From Anaerolineales bacterium (GTDB taxonomy: Bacteria; Chloroflexota; Anaerolineae; Anaerolineales; UBA11579): a stretch of DNA of 64,000 nt. Every line of letters starts with the position of its first letter. The first letter of the stretch is position 1. A program made the translations under genes and the position numbers. The notes beneath the pieces are model-generated. The model did no database searches, was not told the origin of the DNA, and saw only the letters and a program-made list of their open reading frames with translations. Where the stretch lies: NCBI GenBank assembly GCA_019454165.1, contig CP075367.1, forward strand, positions 193,971 to 257,970. Reading direction: 5' to 3'. Below, in pieces: positions 16,572 through 24,200 of this stretch.

Positions 16572-17043
16572 GAAATTCGTCTTCCCAATCCGCTTCACTT
16601 GCAGAATAGACGGCCATATCTTCTTTGATGTTCAGTGGTGAGCCAGGTTCGTGCTGCCCTGGCTTGCTTTTCTTGAGGTAGGCAACGTAACCACCAAGGA
16701 TCTTGCGCATTTCTTCTATATCACTGAGCAACGACGCACACACTTCGCTATCAAGATAGTTCAAATCTCGGGATAACGTTAAGTACGTCCGCACTTCTTC
16801 CAAAGAGCCGCGAGCTATATAGCAGAAGCGAACACCTTCTTGATAGTAGAAGCGGCCATACCCTTCAGCGATGTTCGCTGGCACACTGGCTGTGGCGCGG
16901 CGTATTTGTGAAGCCATTGCCCACTTCTCTTCCTTGGGAAGAGAGGGGATCACTTCCTGGTAAACGCGCATCGCCAGCAGCATGCTCTTTTTCCATGCCA
17001 GCAAACTCTCCAAACCTTTATGTGTCGCGCCCTGTTCACTCAT
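16561..17043 (-). CDS. Four-helix-bundle protein (S23 / 23S rRNA intervening-sequence family) inside the pheST operon
   Basis: This 160-residue protein belongs to the IVP/S23 four-helix-bundle family. Typical segments are the LLAWKKSMLLAMRVYQ start, SQIRRATASVPANIAEGYGR and the GSLEEVRTYL helix. Members were first seen encoded in 23S rRNA intervening sequences, but many stand alone; their function is not settled and they form small helical oligomers. Here the gene splits pheS from pheT: it starts 23 bases after pheS and stops 31 bases before pheT. Both edges carry AGTGAGCAG-type repeats, one running into its first codons. It should be transcribed with pheST under the T-box. Confidence 0.88.
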   Translation of the reverse strand: MSEQGATHKGLESLLAWKKSMLLAMRVYQEVIPSLPKEEKWAMASQIRRATASVPANIAEGYGRFYYQEGVRFCYIARGSLEEVRTYLTLSRDLNYLDSEVCASLLSDIEEMRKILGGYVAYLKKSKPGQHEPGSPLNIKEDMAVYSASEADWEDEFPAP

Positions 17044-17061
17044 TTCTCTTCACTGCTCACT
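17031..17061. repeat. Inverted AGTGAGCAG-type repeats upstream of the S23-like gene
   Basis: CCTGTTCACT (17031-17040) and CTGCTCACT (17053-17061) are inverted relative to the copies at 16549-16571. They overlap the start of the S23-like gene and the gap after pheS. Confidence 0.5.
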
Positions 17062-17066
17062 AGCTT

Positions 17067-18119
17067 CTAAAACTGCTCCAAAAAGCGCATGTCGTTGCGC
17101 CAGAAATAGCGAATGTCTTCGATGCGGTAGCGCAGCATAGTGAGGCGCTCCGGCCCCATGCCGAAGGCGAAGCCAGAATACTTCTCCGGGTCGTAACCGC
17201 CATTGCGCAACACGTTGGGGTGCACCATGCCGCTGCCGAGGATCTCGAGCCAGCCGCTGTGCTTGCAGACCGAGCAGCCTGCTCCGCCGCAGACGAAGCA
17301 TTCCACATCCATCTCGGCGCTGGGCTCGGTGAAGGGGAAGTGCGAGGCGCGGAAGCGGGTGCGCACGTTGGCGTTGAAGAAGCGCTGGGCGAAGTCGGTC
17401 AGCGTGCCCTTGAGGTCACCAAAAGTGATGTTCTCACCAACGGCCAAGCCTTCGACCTGGGTGAACTGCACCTCAGAGCGCGAGGAGACCTGCTCGAAGC
17501 GGTAGCACATGCCCGGCAGTACGATGCGGATGGGCGGCGGGTTGCCGGGATCCTTGGCAGCGTATTCACGCATGGCGTGGATCTGCCCGGCCGAGGTGTG
17601 GGTGCGCAGCAGGGTCGGGTTCTCCGGGTCGCCGCCTTCTACATAGAACGAATCCTGCATTTCGCGGGCGGGATGGTTGGGCGGAAAGTTGAGCAGCAGG
17701 AAGTTGTACTCATCCGTCTCGACATCCCGCGAGCGGTAGACCTGGAAACCCATCTGGGCGAAGATGGCGTTGATGCGGCGCAGGGTCTGCGTGATGGGGT
17801 GCAGGCGGCCCAGCGGCAGCGGGCGGCCGGGCAGCGTTACGTCGAGCTTCTCGCTGCTCAAGGATGCGCGCAGGCGGGCGCCTTCCAGCGCGGCGCGCTT
17901 CTCTTCGAAGGCGGCTTCGAGGGCCAGCTTGACCTCGTTGGCCTGCTTGCCGGCCAGCGGGCGCTCTTCGGCGCTGAGCTGGCCGAGGCTCTTCATGGCC
18001 TGGGTGAGCGCGGCGTTGCGGCCCATCTGGGCCACCTTCCACTGCTCCAGAGCGGCCTCATCTTGCACCGCGTTGAGGGCGGCCAGGGCCTGCTCACGAA
18101 TAGTTTGCAAATTCTCCAT
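17067..18119 (-). CDS. pheS: Phenylalanine-tRNA ligase alpha subunit
   Basis: This is the catalytic subunit that activates phenylalanine and transfers it to tRNA-Phe with PheT. The 350 residues have an N-terminal coiled-coil tRNA-binding part (1-90) and a class II core. The core shows motif 2 around RIVLPGMCYRFEQVSSRSE, and motif 3 is GFAFGMGPERLTMLRY near the C-terminus. A Cys-rich loop (CFVCGGAGCSVCKHSGW) precedes the substrate-binding ILGSGMVHPNVL. The ATG has GGAGG six bases upstream and is conserved in position. It is the first gene of the operon, preceded by a T-box leader for phenylalanine starvation. Confidence 0.97.
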   Translation of the reverse strand: MENLQTIREQALAALNAVQDEAALEQWKVAQMGRNAALTQAMKSLGQLSAEERPLAGKQANEVKLALEAAFEEKRAALEGARLRASLSSEKLDVTLPGRPLPLGRLHPITQTLRRINAIFAQMGFQVYRSRDVETDEYNFLLLNFPPNHPAREMQDSFYVEGGDPENPTLLRTHTSAGQIHAMREYAAKDPGNPPPIRIVLPGMCYRFEQVSSRSEVQFTQVEGLAVGENITFGDLKGTLTDFAQRFFNANVRTRFRASHFPFTEPSAEMDVECFVCGGAGCSVCKHSGWLEILGSGMVHPNVLRNGGYDPEKYSGFAFGMGPERLTMLRYRIEDIRYFWRNDMRFLEQF

Positions 18120-18135
18120 TCAAATCCTCCGACAC

Positions 18136-18175
18136 AACAAAAAAAGCTCCAGTCCACTCAAAGGGACGGGAGCTC
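18136..18175 (-). terminator. T-box-controlled terminator before pheS
   Basis: On the minus strand GAGCTCC.GTCC pairs with GGAC.GGAGC and is followed by seven T. The T-box motif overlaps its 5' side, as expected for the mutually exclusive antiterminator. It ends about 17 bases before the pheS start. Confidence 0.88.
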
Positions 18176-18430
18176 CGCGGTACCACCCAGTTTGCAGCCG
18201 CAATGCGGCCACCACTCATGCCACGGCCACGATGTGGCGCATGGCGTTCCCTGTATCGTGGGAGTACGGCTCGCTCTAGTAGAAATTGCCGAAGGCAATC
18301 ACATTCAAGCGAACAACTCGAGAGGGAACTTCAACGCAGGTCGCCGGGCGGGCTTGCAGTCAGGGCCGCGCCTCCCTAGGGCAGCGAGGAGTGCGTCTAC
18401 TTTCCTCTGTCAACGTCTATATGTGCGATG
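18136..18430 (-). ncRNA. T-box leader of pheS
   Basis: On the minus strand the leader has a purine-rich stem I start (GAGGAAAGTAG) and, near the 3' end, the canonical T-box GGGTGGTACCGCGG (around 18175-18188) followed at once by a terminator. Uncharged tRNA would pair with the specifier codon and with the T-box bulge and turn expression on. A TTC that could be the Phe specifier occurs in TGAAGTTCCC near 18329, but I cannot verify its position in the specifier loop. Confidence 0.92.
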
Positions 18431-18437
18431 TGGGCCT

Positions 18438-18465
18438 ATTATGCGCCAAAGACAGCCAATGTCAA
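18438..18465 (-). promoter_or_regulatory. Promoter of the pheST operon
   Basis: Minus strand: TTGACA (18465-18460), 16 bases, CATAAT (18443-18438), with start near 18431, just upstream of the T-box leader. The -35 box overlaps the last codons of plsC. Confidence 0.7.
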
Positions 18466-19142
18466 GCGGGGACGGCGGCGGCTTGCTCGGCGAGCAATTC
18501 TTTGAGGCGCGGGTGGTCGGCATAGTAACCGCGGTACTGCTCGGGCAGCATCACGGCAATGCGGCACATGATCTCATCCGTGCCGCGCTCCAGCTCCGCC
18601 TGGCGGTTGCCCGGGGTGAAGGGCGGCAGGGTAAAGGGATCGCCGATGGTGGCGGTGAGCACCGGCTTGCGCAGGCGCAGCCAGTCGCCGGCGGAATCTT
18701 CGGTGCCGGTGATGGCCATGGGGTAGATCGGCGCGCCGCTGGAGATGGCCAGGTAGGAGGCGCCCTCCTTGGCTTTGAGCATGGCGCGGGTGGGGCTGCG
18801 GGTGCCCTCGGGGGCCAGGCCGAACAGGCGGCCTTCTTTGAGCGCCTGCAGGGCCTTGCGCAGGGCATTCATATCCACATTGTCACGGTCAAGCCAGATG
18901 CCGTCCGCCACTTTGATGAAGAAGGAGTACAGCGGATTCTTTTTGTGCTTGTCGGCCACCCAGCCGGTCATGTCGGCGCGGCGGATGCAGACCAACCCGA
19001 GGGCAGGGTCAAGGAAGCCAAGATGGTTAATGGCGACGATGGCCGCGCCGGTGCGCGGGATCTTCTCGACACCCTTGAGGGTGACATGGCAAAGATGCTT
19101 GAGGGCAAAATCTACAAAGCGCAGCAACTGGTCGTAATTCAT
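18462..19142 (-). CDS. plsC: 1-acyl-sn-glycerol-3-phosphate acyltransferase (PlsC-like)
   Basis: This is an acyltransferase of phospholipid synthesis that adds the second acyl chain to lysophosphatidate at the membrane. The 226 residues contain the catalytic NHLGFLD (NHx4D box, about residues 37-43) and the glycerophosphate-binding EGTRSP, as in the family. I chose the ATG at 19142, which gives the usual short N-terminus before the amphipathic helix. Other in-frame starts (19181 and far upstream) run into the divergent gene's promoter and coding region. No clear Shine-Dalgarno is visible. It is a single gene; the pheS promoter overlaps its end. Confidence 0.88.
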   Translation of the reverse strand: MNYDQLLRFVDFALKHLCHVTLKGVEKIPRTGAAIVAINHLGFLDPALGLVCIRRADMTGWVADKHKKNPLYSFFIKVADGIWLDRDNVDMNALRKALQALKEGRLFGLAPEGTRSPTRAMLKAKEGASYLAISSGAPIYPMAITGTEDSAGDWLRLRKPVLTATIGDPFTLPPFTPGNRQAELERGTDEIMCRIAVMLPEQYRGYYADHPRLKELLAEQAAAVPA

Positions 19143-19207
19143 AGTGAAGGGGCATTCTATCAAAGGAACGGTGCCCCGCATACGTAGATACTCAATGGGC
19201 GGGACTG

Positions 19208-19213
19208 TATAAT
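19208..19213 (+). promoter_or_regulatory. -10 box of the parvulin-like lipoprotein operon
   Basis: TATAAT is a perfect consensus ending 10 bases before the ATG at 19224. Transcription would begin about four bases upstream of the start codon. There is no Shine-Dalgarno and only a weak -35, so the mRNA is probably nearly leaderless. Confidence 0.6.
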
Positions 19214-19223
19214 TTCTGCTTCC

Positions 19224-20093
19224 ATGCAAAAGACCATTCTTGCGTTTTTCCTTGTGCTGCTGCTGGCCGCGTGCGGCGGGGGCAGCCCCAGCACGCCGCC
19301 AGCCACGCTGCAGGCGCCCGAAGTGGCCACCGCCACCCCGCCGCAGTTCATCGCCCAGGTGAATGGCGAGGGCGTGACGGCGGACAGCTTCAACGCCAAT
19401 ATACGCATGTTCCAGGACGCCCAGAGCGAAACTGGCACACTTCTGGCAACAGAGGATGCACGGCAGCGCGTGATCGACAGCCTGGTGGACCGCATGCTGC
19501 TTGCGCAGGGCGCCCGCAGCGCCGGCTTCGTGGCCGACGATGCACTGCTGGACGAGCGGCTGGCGAGCGTGATCGAGCAGGCCGGCGGCCAGGCGGCATT
19601 TGACGCCTGGCTGGCGAAGTACGGCCTGAGCGCGGCCAGCTACCGCGAGGAGCTGCGCCTGGAGCTGGAAGCGGCCCATATGGTGGCCGAGATCAGCGCC
19701 GGCGTGCCGGCCACGGCCGAACAGGTGCAAGCCCGCCAGGTGCTGCTGCCCGACCAGTTCTCAGCTGAGCGCCTGCTGGCGCAGCTGGAGGGTGGCACTA
19801 CGTTCGAGAGCGTGGTGCAGAACAACGACCCGCGGCGGCTGGGCACTCTGGGCTGGTTCCCGCGGGGATACCTGCTGCAGCCTGAGGTGGAAGACGCGGC
19901 GTTCGCCCTGCAACCGGGCCAGTACAGCGGCGTGGTGGAGAGCAGCCTGGGCTTTCACCTGATCGAGGTGCTGGGGCGCGAAACTGAGCGCCCGCTGAGC
20001 CCGCAGGCCCGCCTGGCGCTACAGACCCAGGCCGTGCTGGACTGGCTGAGCCAGCAACGCGCAGGTTCGGCGATCGAAATCCGGTTGCCGTAA
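19224..20093 (+). CDS. Parvulin-type peptidyl-prolyl isomerase lipoprotein (SurA/PrsA-like)
   Basis: A secreted folding helper is predicted: 289 residues with a signal peptide ending in the lipobox LLAAC (Cys17), so it is anchored by lipid outside the membrane. A Thr/Pro linker leads to a SurA_N-like helical domain (about 45-165) and a parvulin domain (about 165-275). The parvulin motifs are GTLGWFPRG, the FALQPGQYSGVVES segment and GFHLIEVLGR. It is followed 57 bases later by a membrane protein gene on the same strand with a hairpin between. Clients are unknown. Confidence 0.85.
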   Translation: MQKTILAFFLVLLLAACGGGSPSTPPATLQAPEVATATPPQFIAQVNGEGVTADSFNANIRMFQDAQSETGTLLATEDARQRVIDSLVDRMLLAQGARSAGFVADDALLDERLASVIEQAGGQAAFDAWLAKYGLSAASYREELRLELEAAHMVAEISAGVPATAEQVQARQVLLPDQFSAERLLAQLEGGTTFESVVQNNDPRRLGTLGWFPRGYLLQPEVEDAAFALQPGQYSGVVESSLGFHLIEVLGRETERPLSPQARLALQTQAVLDWLSQQRAGSAIEIRLP

Positions 20094-20115
20094 GAGACGC
20101 TGATATAGACTTGAG

Positions 20116-20137
20116 TTGGCCGCTGTGCAGCGGCCAA
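20116..20137 (+). other. Hairpin between the lipoprotein and membrane-protein genes
   Basis: A 9-bp perfect stem TTGGCCGCT/AGCGGCCAA with loop GTGC stands 12 bases before a ribosome-binding site. It has no T run, so it is more likely an mRNA-stabilising or processing hairpin than a terminator. Confidence 0.5.
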
Positions 20138-20149
20138 CCGGGAGCGAGA

Positions 20150-20824
20150 ATGGACGAGTTCGATTTCAAAGAAGAGAAGCCGCGCCAACCCAAACGCAAG
20201 TTTGGCTCGGCGGTGTTGAACGTAGGCAGCCTGCTGACCCTGCTGGCCACGCTGTGCTCGGGCGGCTTCCTCTTGCAGTTGTTTCTTGACCCCAACAGCG
20301 AGTGGAATCCGCTGCCCCCGGCAACCGCGACGATCGCGGCTACGCAGACCTCAGTGTTGCCGACGCAGACGCTGCCGCCGACGGCAGTGGTGACCAGCCA
20401 GCCGACGGCCACGCCTGTGCCTTCGGCCACGGTGCAGCCGCTGATCTACAACCTGCAGGATGGCAGCCCGGCGTATTTGGATGCGACGCTGTTCCGGCCG
20501 GAGCAGGGCTGCGGCTTCATGGGCGTGTTCGGCCAGGTGTTCGGCCTCAACGATGCGCCGCTGACCGGCGTGCGCGTGCAGGTGTTCGGCACGCTGAACG
20601 GCGCGGCGGTGGACAAGCTGGGCCTGACCGGCGCGGCCACGCAATACGGCTCGGGGGCATATTACGAGATCCAGCTGGGCAATACCCCGCTGGCCAGCGA
20701 GAATACGCTGCAGATCGTTCTGCTGAACGAGAATGGTGAAGTGCTTTCAAGCCCGGTAGCCTTCAGCACACGCGGCGAGTGCAATCAAAACTTAGTACTG
20801 ATCAATTTCAAACAGATCCCGTAA
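20150..20824 (+). CDS. Membrane-anchored protein with extracellular beta domain
   Basis: I cannot name this protein. The 224 residues start with a basic cytoplasmic tail and one membrane segment (about 25-46). A long Thr/Ala/Pro linker (55-100) typical of surface proteins follows, then a beta-rich domain of ~120 residues with two cysteines (in GCGFM and GECNQ) that could pair. The domain repeats phrases such as VFGQVFGLND and VRVQVFGTLNG, suggestive of an immunoglobulin-like fold. The start at 20150 has GGAG five bases upstream; an ATG at 20111 is upstream of the intergenic hairpin and less likely. It probably shares a transcript with the parvulin-like gene. Confidence 0.7.
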   Translation: MDEFDFKEEKPRQPKRKFGSAVLNVGSLLTLLATLCSGGFLLQLFLDPNSEWNPLPPATATIAATQTSVLPTQTLPPTAVVTSQPTATPVPSATVQPLIYNLQDGSPAYLDATLFRPEQGCGFMGVFGQVFGLNDAPLTGVRVQVFGTLNGAAVDKLGLTGAATQYGSGAYYEIQLGNTPLASENTLQIVLLNENGEVLSSPVAFSTRGECNQNLVLINFKQIP

Positions 20825-20860
20825 CAAAAAAGCGCCCGGTGAACCGGGCGCTTTTTTTTG
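20825..20860. terminator. Bidirectional terminator
   Basis: A 9-bp stem AGCGCCCGG/CCGGGCGCT with loop TGAA is flanked by six A on the left and eight T on the right. It separates the convergent membrane-protein gene and the DegT aminotransferase gene and can serve both. Confidence 0.92.
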
Positions 20861-22042
20861 CTAAGCCAAGACGGCTTTTTGCAATTCTTCGCAGACCAGG
20901 CTGACCTGGTCTGCGGTCATGACGCTGGAGAACGGCAGGGCCAGACTGCGCGCACCCAGATCTTCGGTGACGGGAAAATCGCCCGGCTGGTAGCCGAAGC
21001 GGTCACGCATGTATTTTTGCAAGTGGATGGGGGCGAAGTACGGGCGCACCGGGATGCCGGCCTCGGCCAGTGTGGCGATGACGCGCTGGCGGTCGATCTG
21101 GGGAGCAAGGCGCACCACATACACGAACCAGCTCATGCGCGTGGTGGCGGGAACGACCTGCGGCGTTTCGACCAGCTCAAAGTCCTGCAAGCGTTCGCTG
21201 TACCAGGCGGCCACCTGGGCGCGGGCCGCCACCATCTCATCCAGGCGCTGCAACTGCACGCGGCCAAGCGCCGCGCTCATCTCCGTGATGCGATAGTTGT
21301 AGCCCAGGTGGGTGTGCTCGAGCCAGGTGTCGCCCTCGGCGCGGCCCTGGTTGCGCAGGGCGCGCATCAGGGCGGCGGCATCGGCATCATCGGTGACGAT
21401 GATGCCGCCCTCGCCGGTAGTCATCTGCTTGTTGGGATAGAAGGCGAAGACCGCGGACTGGCCGAAGCGGCCGGCGTGCACCCCGTTGTATTGGGCGCCC
21501 AGCGCCTCACACGAATCCTCGATGAGCTTGAGTTCGTATTCCTGCGCCAGCGCCTGAATGGCATCGTAGTCGGCGGGCTGGCCGAACACATCCACGGCCA
21601 GCACGGCTTTGGCCGCGCCTGCGCCAGTGGCGCCGCGGCGCGGCAGCCAGCGGGCTGCCGGCGCCCCACCCTGCTTGAGGTCGTGGGCGGCTTGCTGCAG
21701 CAGCGCGGGGTCAATGTTGCCGGTCAGCGGGTCAATATCCACAAAGACCGGAACGGCATTCTCAAACAAGAGCACGTTGGTTGAGGCGACAAAGGAGAAC
21801 GGCGTGGTCAACACCACATCACCGGCGCCGATGCCGGCGGCGCGCACGCACAGGTGCAAGCCGGCCGTGCCGGAATTAACGGCGATGGCGTGTTGGCTGC
21901 CGGTATAGGCGCACATATCCGCCTCAAAGCCGGCAGTGTGCTGGCCCATGCTGAGCACGGGCGATTCCATCACCTGCATCACGGCAGCGCGTTCAGCCGC
22001 GGTAAGGTCCGGCGAGGACATGGGGACGCGTGGATCTTTCAT
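20861..22042 (-). CDS. DegT/DnrJ/EryC1/StrS family sugar aminotransferase
   Basis: This is a PLP enzyme that transaminates nucleotide-linked keto-sugars, or a close relative, for glycan synthesis. The 393 residues show the family pattern: NSGTAGLHLCVRAAG (phosphate binding), EDSCEALGA, and the lysine that binds PLP in FYPNKQMTTGEGG (about residue 200). YNYRITEMSAALGRVQL follows. It lies 21 bases after the DUF92 gene on the same strand, away from the main glycan cluster at 37-64 kb. The ATG has no Shine-Dalgarno, and a GATAAT box just upstream suggests it may also have its own short-leader transcript. Confidence 0.9.
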   Translation of the reverse strand: MKDPRVPMSSPDLTAAERAAVMQVMESPVLSMGQHTAGFEADMCAYTGSQHAIAVNSGTAGLHLCVRAAGIGAGDVVLTTPFSFVASTNVLLFENAVPVFVDIDPLTGNIDPALLQQAAHDLKQGGAPAARWLPRRGATGAGAAKAVLAVDVFGQPADYDAIQALAQEYELKLIEDSCEALGAQYNGVHAGRFGQSAVFAFYPNKQMTTGEGGIIVTDDADAAALMRALRNQGRAEGDTWLEHTHLGYNYRITEMSAALGRVQLQRLDEMVAARAQVAAWYSERLQDFELVETPQVVPATTRMSWFVYVVRLAPQIDRQRVIATLAEAGIPVRPYFAPIHLQKYMRDRFGYQPGDFPVTEDLGARSLALPFSSVMTADQVSLVCEELQKAVLA

Positions 22043-22063
22043 AGAAGGGGCGCGGCGATTATC

Positions 22064-22897
22064 TCACAGCAGGAAAGTGGCTGCGGCCAGCAGCACCAGG
22101 ATGCCGAACAGGCCGCTGAGAAAGTTTACCCAGTCGTTATCCATCCAGGCCCAGCCGCGGCGGCGGGTGGTAGCCGCGCCGCAAGTGTGGGTGGGATGTT
22201 GCTCGGTTTCTTTTTTGCAGTCCGGGCAGTAATAGATGGCCTGCACCGTGGCGCCGATGAGGGAGTCGAAGAAGGAGCCGAGCAAGCCGGCCAACGTGAC
22301 CGCAAGCAGGAAGCCCGGGTGCATAAAACCGGCGGCGACCAAGCCAGCCACGAGGGCGATCAGGAGCGCGCCGGCCGCAGCCGCCAGGCTGCCGACCAGC
22401 GAGACGCCTCCGGATGTGCCCTGGGGCACGCGCTGGCCAGTGGTGATGAGCTGCGGCTGGCCCGGGCTGAGCACGCCGAGCTCGGTGGCCCAGGTGTCTG
22501 CGGTGGCGGCGGCCAGCGCAGCGGCGAAGGCCGGCCAGGCAATGCCGTGGGGCAGCCAGCCCAGCGCGCCGAGAATGAGCGCCAGCAAGGATGGCCCGCC
22601 GTTGGCCAGCACCTGAGCCCAGTCACGCCGGCCGCCCTTAGAGAAGGTTTTGGCCAGCCCTTGCTTGCGCCGCGAGAACAAGCGGGTCAGGACGCTGGAA
22701 GAGGCAAAGAACGCGACCAGCACAATGGCGGCGGGGTAGCCGCCCAAGCCAAAGGTGAGCCCGCCCAGCAGCACGGCGGCGAAGACGCCGCTGGGGGCCA
22801 GCATGCGCAGCCACCAGGCTACGGCGGCCAAAACGGCGGCGATAGCCAGCCCGGTCGCCAATTGCTGCCAGTCAAACGCCAGAAAGATCTCGAACAT
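22064..22897 (-). CDS. DUF92 integral membrane protein
   Basis: This is a polytopic membrane protein of 277 residues with about six hydrophobic segments and the DUF92 signatures SKGGRRDWAQVLANGG and ADTWATELG. The loop GSFFDSLIGATVQAIYYCPDC is also typical. Plant VTE6, a phytyl-phosphate kinase, belongs to this family, so a role in isoprenoid-phosphate metabolism is possible but not shown. A CPDC...H...C stretch near residue 225 may bind a metal. It is in the middle of a three-gene minus-strand set (PH-domain gene, DUF92, DegT). Two DnaA boxes lie directly upstream of its start. Confidence 0.85.
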   Translation of the reverse strand: MFEIFLAFDWQQLATGLAIAAVLAAVAWWLRMLAPSGVFAAVLLGGLTFGLGGYPAAIVLVAFFASSSVLTRLFSRRKQGLAKTFSKGGRRDWAQVLANGGPSLLALILGALGWLPHGIAWPAFAAALAAATADTWATELGVLSPGQPQLITTGQRVPQGTSGGVSLVGSLAAAAGALLIALVAGLVAAGFMHPGFLLAVTLAGLLGSFFDSLIGATVQAIYYCPDCKKETEQHPTHTCGAATTRRRGWAWMDNDWVNFLSGLFGILVLLAAATFLL

Positions 22898-22900
22898 ATC

Positions 22901-22930
22901 TGTGGATAACTCGATGGTTTATGTGGATAA
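22901..22930 (-). promoter_or_regulatory. Pair of perfect DnaA boxes
   Basis: TTATCCACA occurs twice on the minus strand (plus-strand TGTGGATAA at 22901-22909 and 22922-22930). The two lie in the same orientation with a 21-bp repeat distance, two helical turns. They fill the 35-base gap between the PH-domain gene and the DUF92 start. There is no dnaA, dnaN or AT-rich unwinding region nearby, so this looks like a DnaA-binding control or titration site rather than an origin. Confidence 0.7.
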
Positions 22931-22932
22931 CC

Positions 22933-23847
22933 TTACAGGATGCTCACAATAATGGCCGCCAAAAACAGCAAGCTGGTGACCAGGCTGCTGCCCCAGAGGA
23001 GAACGGACAGGCTGTCCCCTTGCGGCTCTCGAAAGAAAAGCAGGCCCAGCAGCAGATTCCCGACGTAGAAGAGCAGATTCAGGCCAGGCAGCAGCAAAAG
23101 CTGGTTTGCGGCGACCACGGGCAGGGGGGCACCATCCGGCCCGAAGCCGAGGCTGACGGCAGACAGGCTGGGAGCCAGGAAACCGACCAGCAGCAGCAGG
23201 ACGAGCGAGGCACCCGCCCCGGCAGCCATCAGGCGGCGGGGTAGCGGCTGCGCCCAGGCCTCGACCAGCACAAAGCTGGGAGCGGCCGAGCGGGCGCGCA
23301 GGGGGCGCAGGCTGCCGCGCAGCGATTCACGCTTGAGGGCGGCGACGAACTGGCTATCCTTCTCCGGGCTGAGGACATAGACGCGCTCGGCGGTGCCGAG
23401 CAGCACCAGGCGAGTCTTATCCGAAGCCATGAACTCGACCGTGCCCAGCTCCGCATCCTGGACCTGGCCCAGCACGGAGCCCGGCCAGGTGGCACGCGGC
23501 AGCTGGGGCGGGGCTTCGAGCTCGCTCCAGCGGGCAACATCCACGATCGCATCGTAGGGAAGGTCTACGGCGCGCAGGCCCCAGCGCAGGCGCAAGCCAT
23601 CCCGGCTGATCCAGTAGCCGGATTTGTGCAAACAGTACAGGCGGTAGAACAAGAGCGGCAGCAGCAGGCAGATGAGCGACCCGGCCACCAGCAGAATGAT
23701 GCCGACCGGCCCCGGGGGCTGAGCCAGGGCGAGCAGGAAGAGCAGCGAAGCGAGCGTGAGCACCAGCAGCGCGGCGGAGACATGCAGGCCGGTGCCGCGG
23801 CGGCGCGGCGGGTCGAATTGCAAGGAGGTGGGAGCGGCTTGCGCCAT
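22933..23847 (-). CDS. Membrane protein with bacterial PH-like domain
   Basis: This 304-residue protein has two membrane segments at the N-terminus (about 22-44 and 48-70) and a soluble middle domain of ~110 residues beginning KSGYWISRDGLRLRWG. That start resembles bacterial PH (bPH) domains. At least three more membrane segments lie in the last 100 residues. The layout is like other bacterial PH membrane proteins of unknown job; ligand and partners cannot be inferred. It is first of the three-gene minus-strand set and divergent from the large plus-strand operon that starts at 23940. A TAATAT-like -10 lies about 10 bases upstream of its start. Confidence 0.7.
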   Translation of the reverse strand: MAQAAPTSLQFDPPRRRGTGLHVSAALLVLTLASLLFLLALAQPPGPVGIILLVAGSLICLLLPLLFYRLYCLHKSGYWISRDGLRLRWGLRAVDLPYDAIVDVARWSELEAPPQLPRATWPGSVLGQVQDAELGTVEFMASDKTRLVLLGTAERVYVLSPEKDSQFVAALKRESLRGSLRPLRARSAAPSFVLVEAWAQPLPRRLMAAGAGASLVLLLLVGFLAPSLSAVSLGFGPDGAPLPVVAANQLLLLPGLNLLFYVGNLLLGLLFFREPQGDSLSVLLWGSSLVTSLLFLAAIIVSIL

Positions 23848-23904
23848 ACGCCTATATTAATCCAAGCCAAATCAGATCGTGCAGAACTCGGCTTGCGCTC
23901 ACGC

Positions 23905-23933
23905 TTGACCCTGCGATATGCGCCATATACAAT
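23905..23933 (+). promoter_or_regulatory. Promoter of the MutL-like operon, predicted leaderless
   Basis: TTGACC (23905-23910), 17 bases, then TACAAT (23928-23933). The expected start is about seven bases downstream, at the GTG codon 23940-23942 that opens the first gene. The operon mRNA would then have no 5' leader. Confidence 0.75.
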
Positions 23934-23939
23934 CCACCT

Positions 23940-24200
23940 GTGCTTTCATTAACAAGTACTTCGCAGAAGCGCAACCCACTTATCAAGCAGATTCAGCACT
24001 GGGGCCTGGGCAGCCTGGCCGCCGCGGTCTTGGAGAATGGCGGCGCGTTCGCCAGCCTGGCCGCGCAGAGCCTGTATGTGGCCGAGCCGCTGCTGGCGGC
24101 TTGGGCGCCGCGCGCCAGCCTGCGAGCATTCGCCGAAATGTTGGAAGACCCACACCAACGCGCCGAGCTGGCTGACGCACTGCGAGAGCCAGGCGAATGA
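23940..24200 (+). CDS. Small hypothetical protein (86 aa), first gene of MutL-like operon
   Basis: I do not recognise this 86-residue protein. It is mostly helical, Ala/Leu-rich (LGSLAAAVLENGGAFASLAAQSLYVAEPLLAAW), with an acidic C-terminal end. The hydrophobic stretches are short, so it is perhaps peripheral rather than membrane-spanning. The GTG start coincides with the predicted transcription start of the promoter at 23905-23933. Its stop overlaps the next ATG (ATGA), which supports it as a translated member of the operon. It could be an adaptor for the membrane proteins that follow. Confidence 0.6.
   Translation: MLSLTSTSQKRNPLIKQIQHWGLGSLAAAVLENGGAFASLAAQSLYVAEPLLAAWAPRASLRAFAEMLEDPHQRAELADALREPGE

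Noticed and set aside
22901..22930. Chromosome origin (oriC)
   Set aside because: Only two DnaA boxes, no AT-rich unwinding region and no dnaA, dnaN or gyrB nearby.
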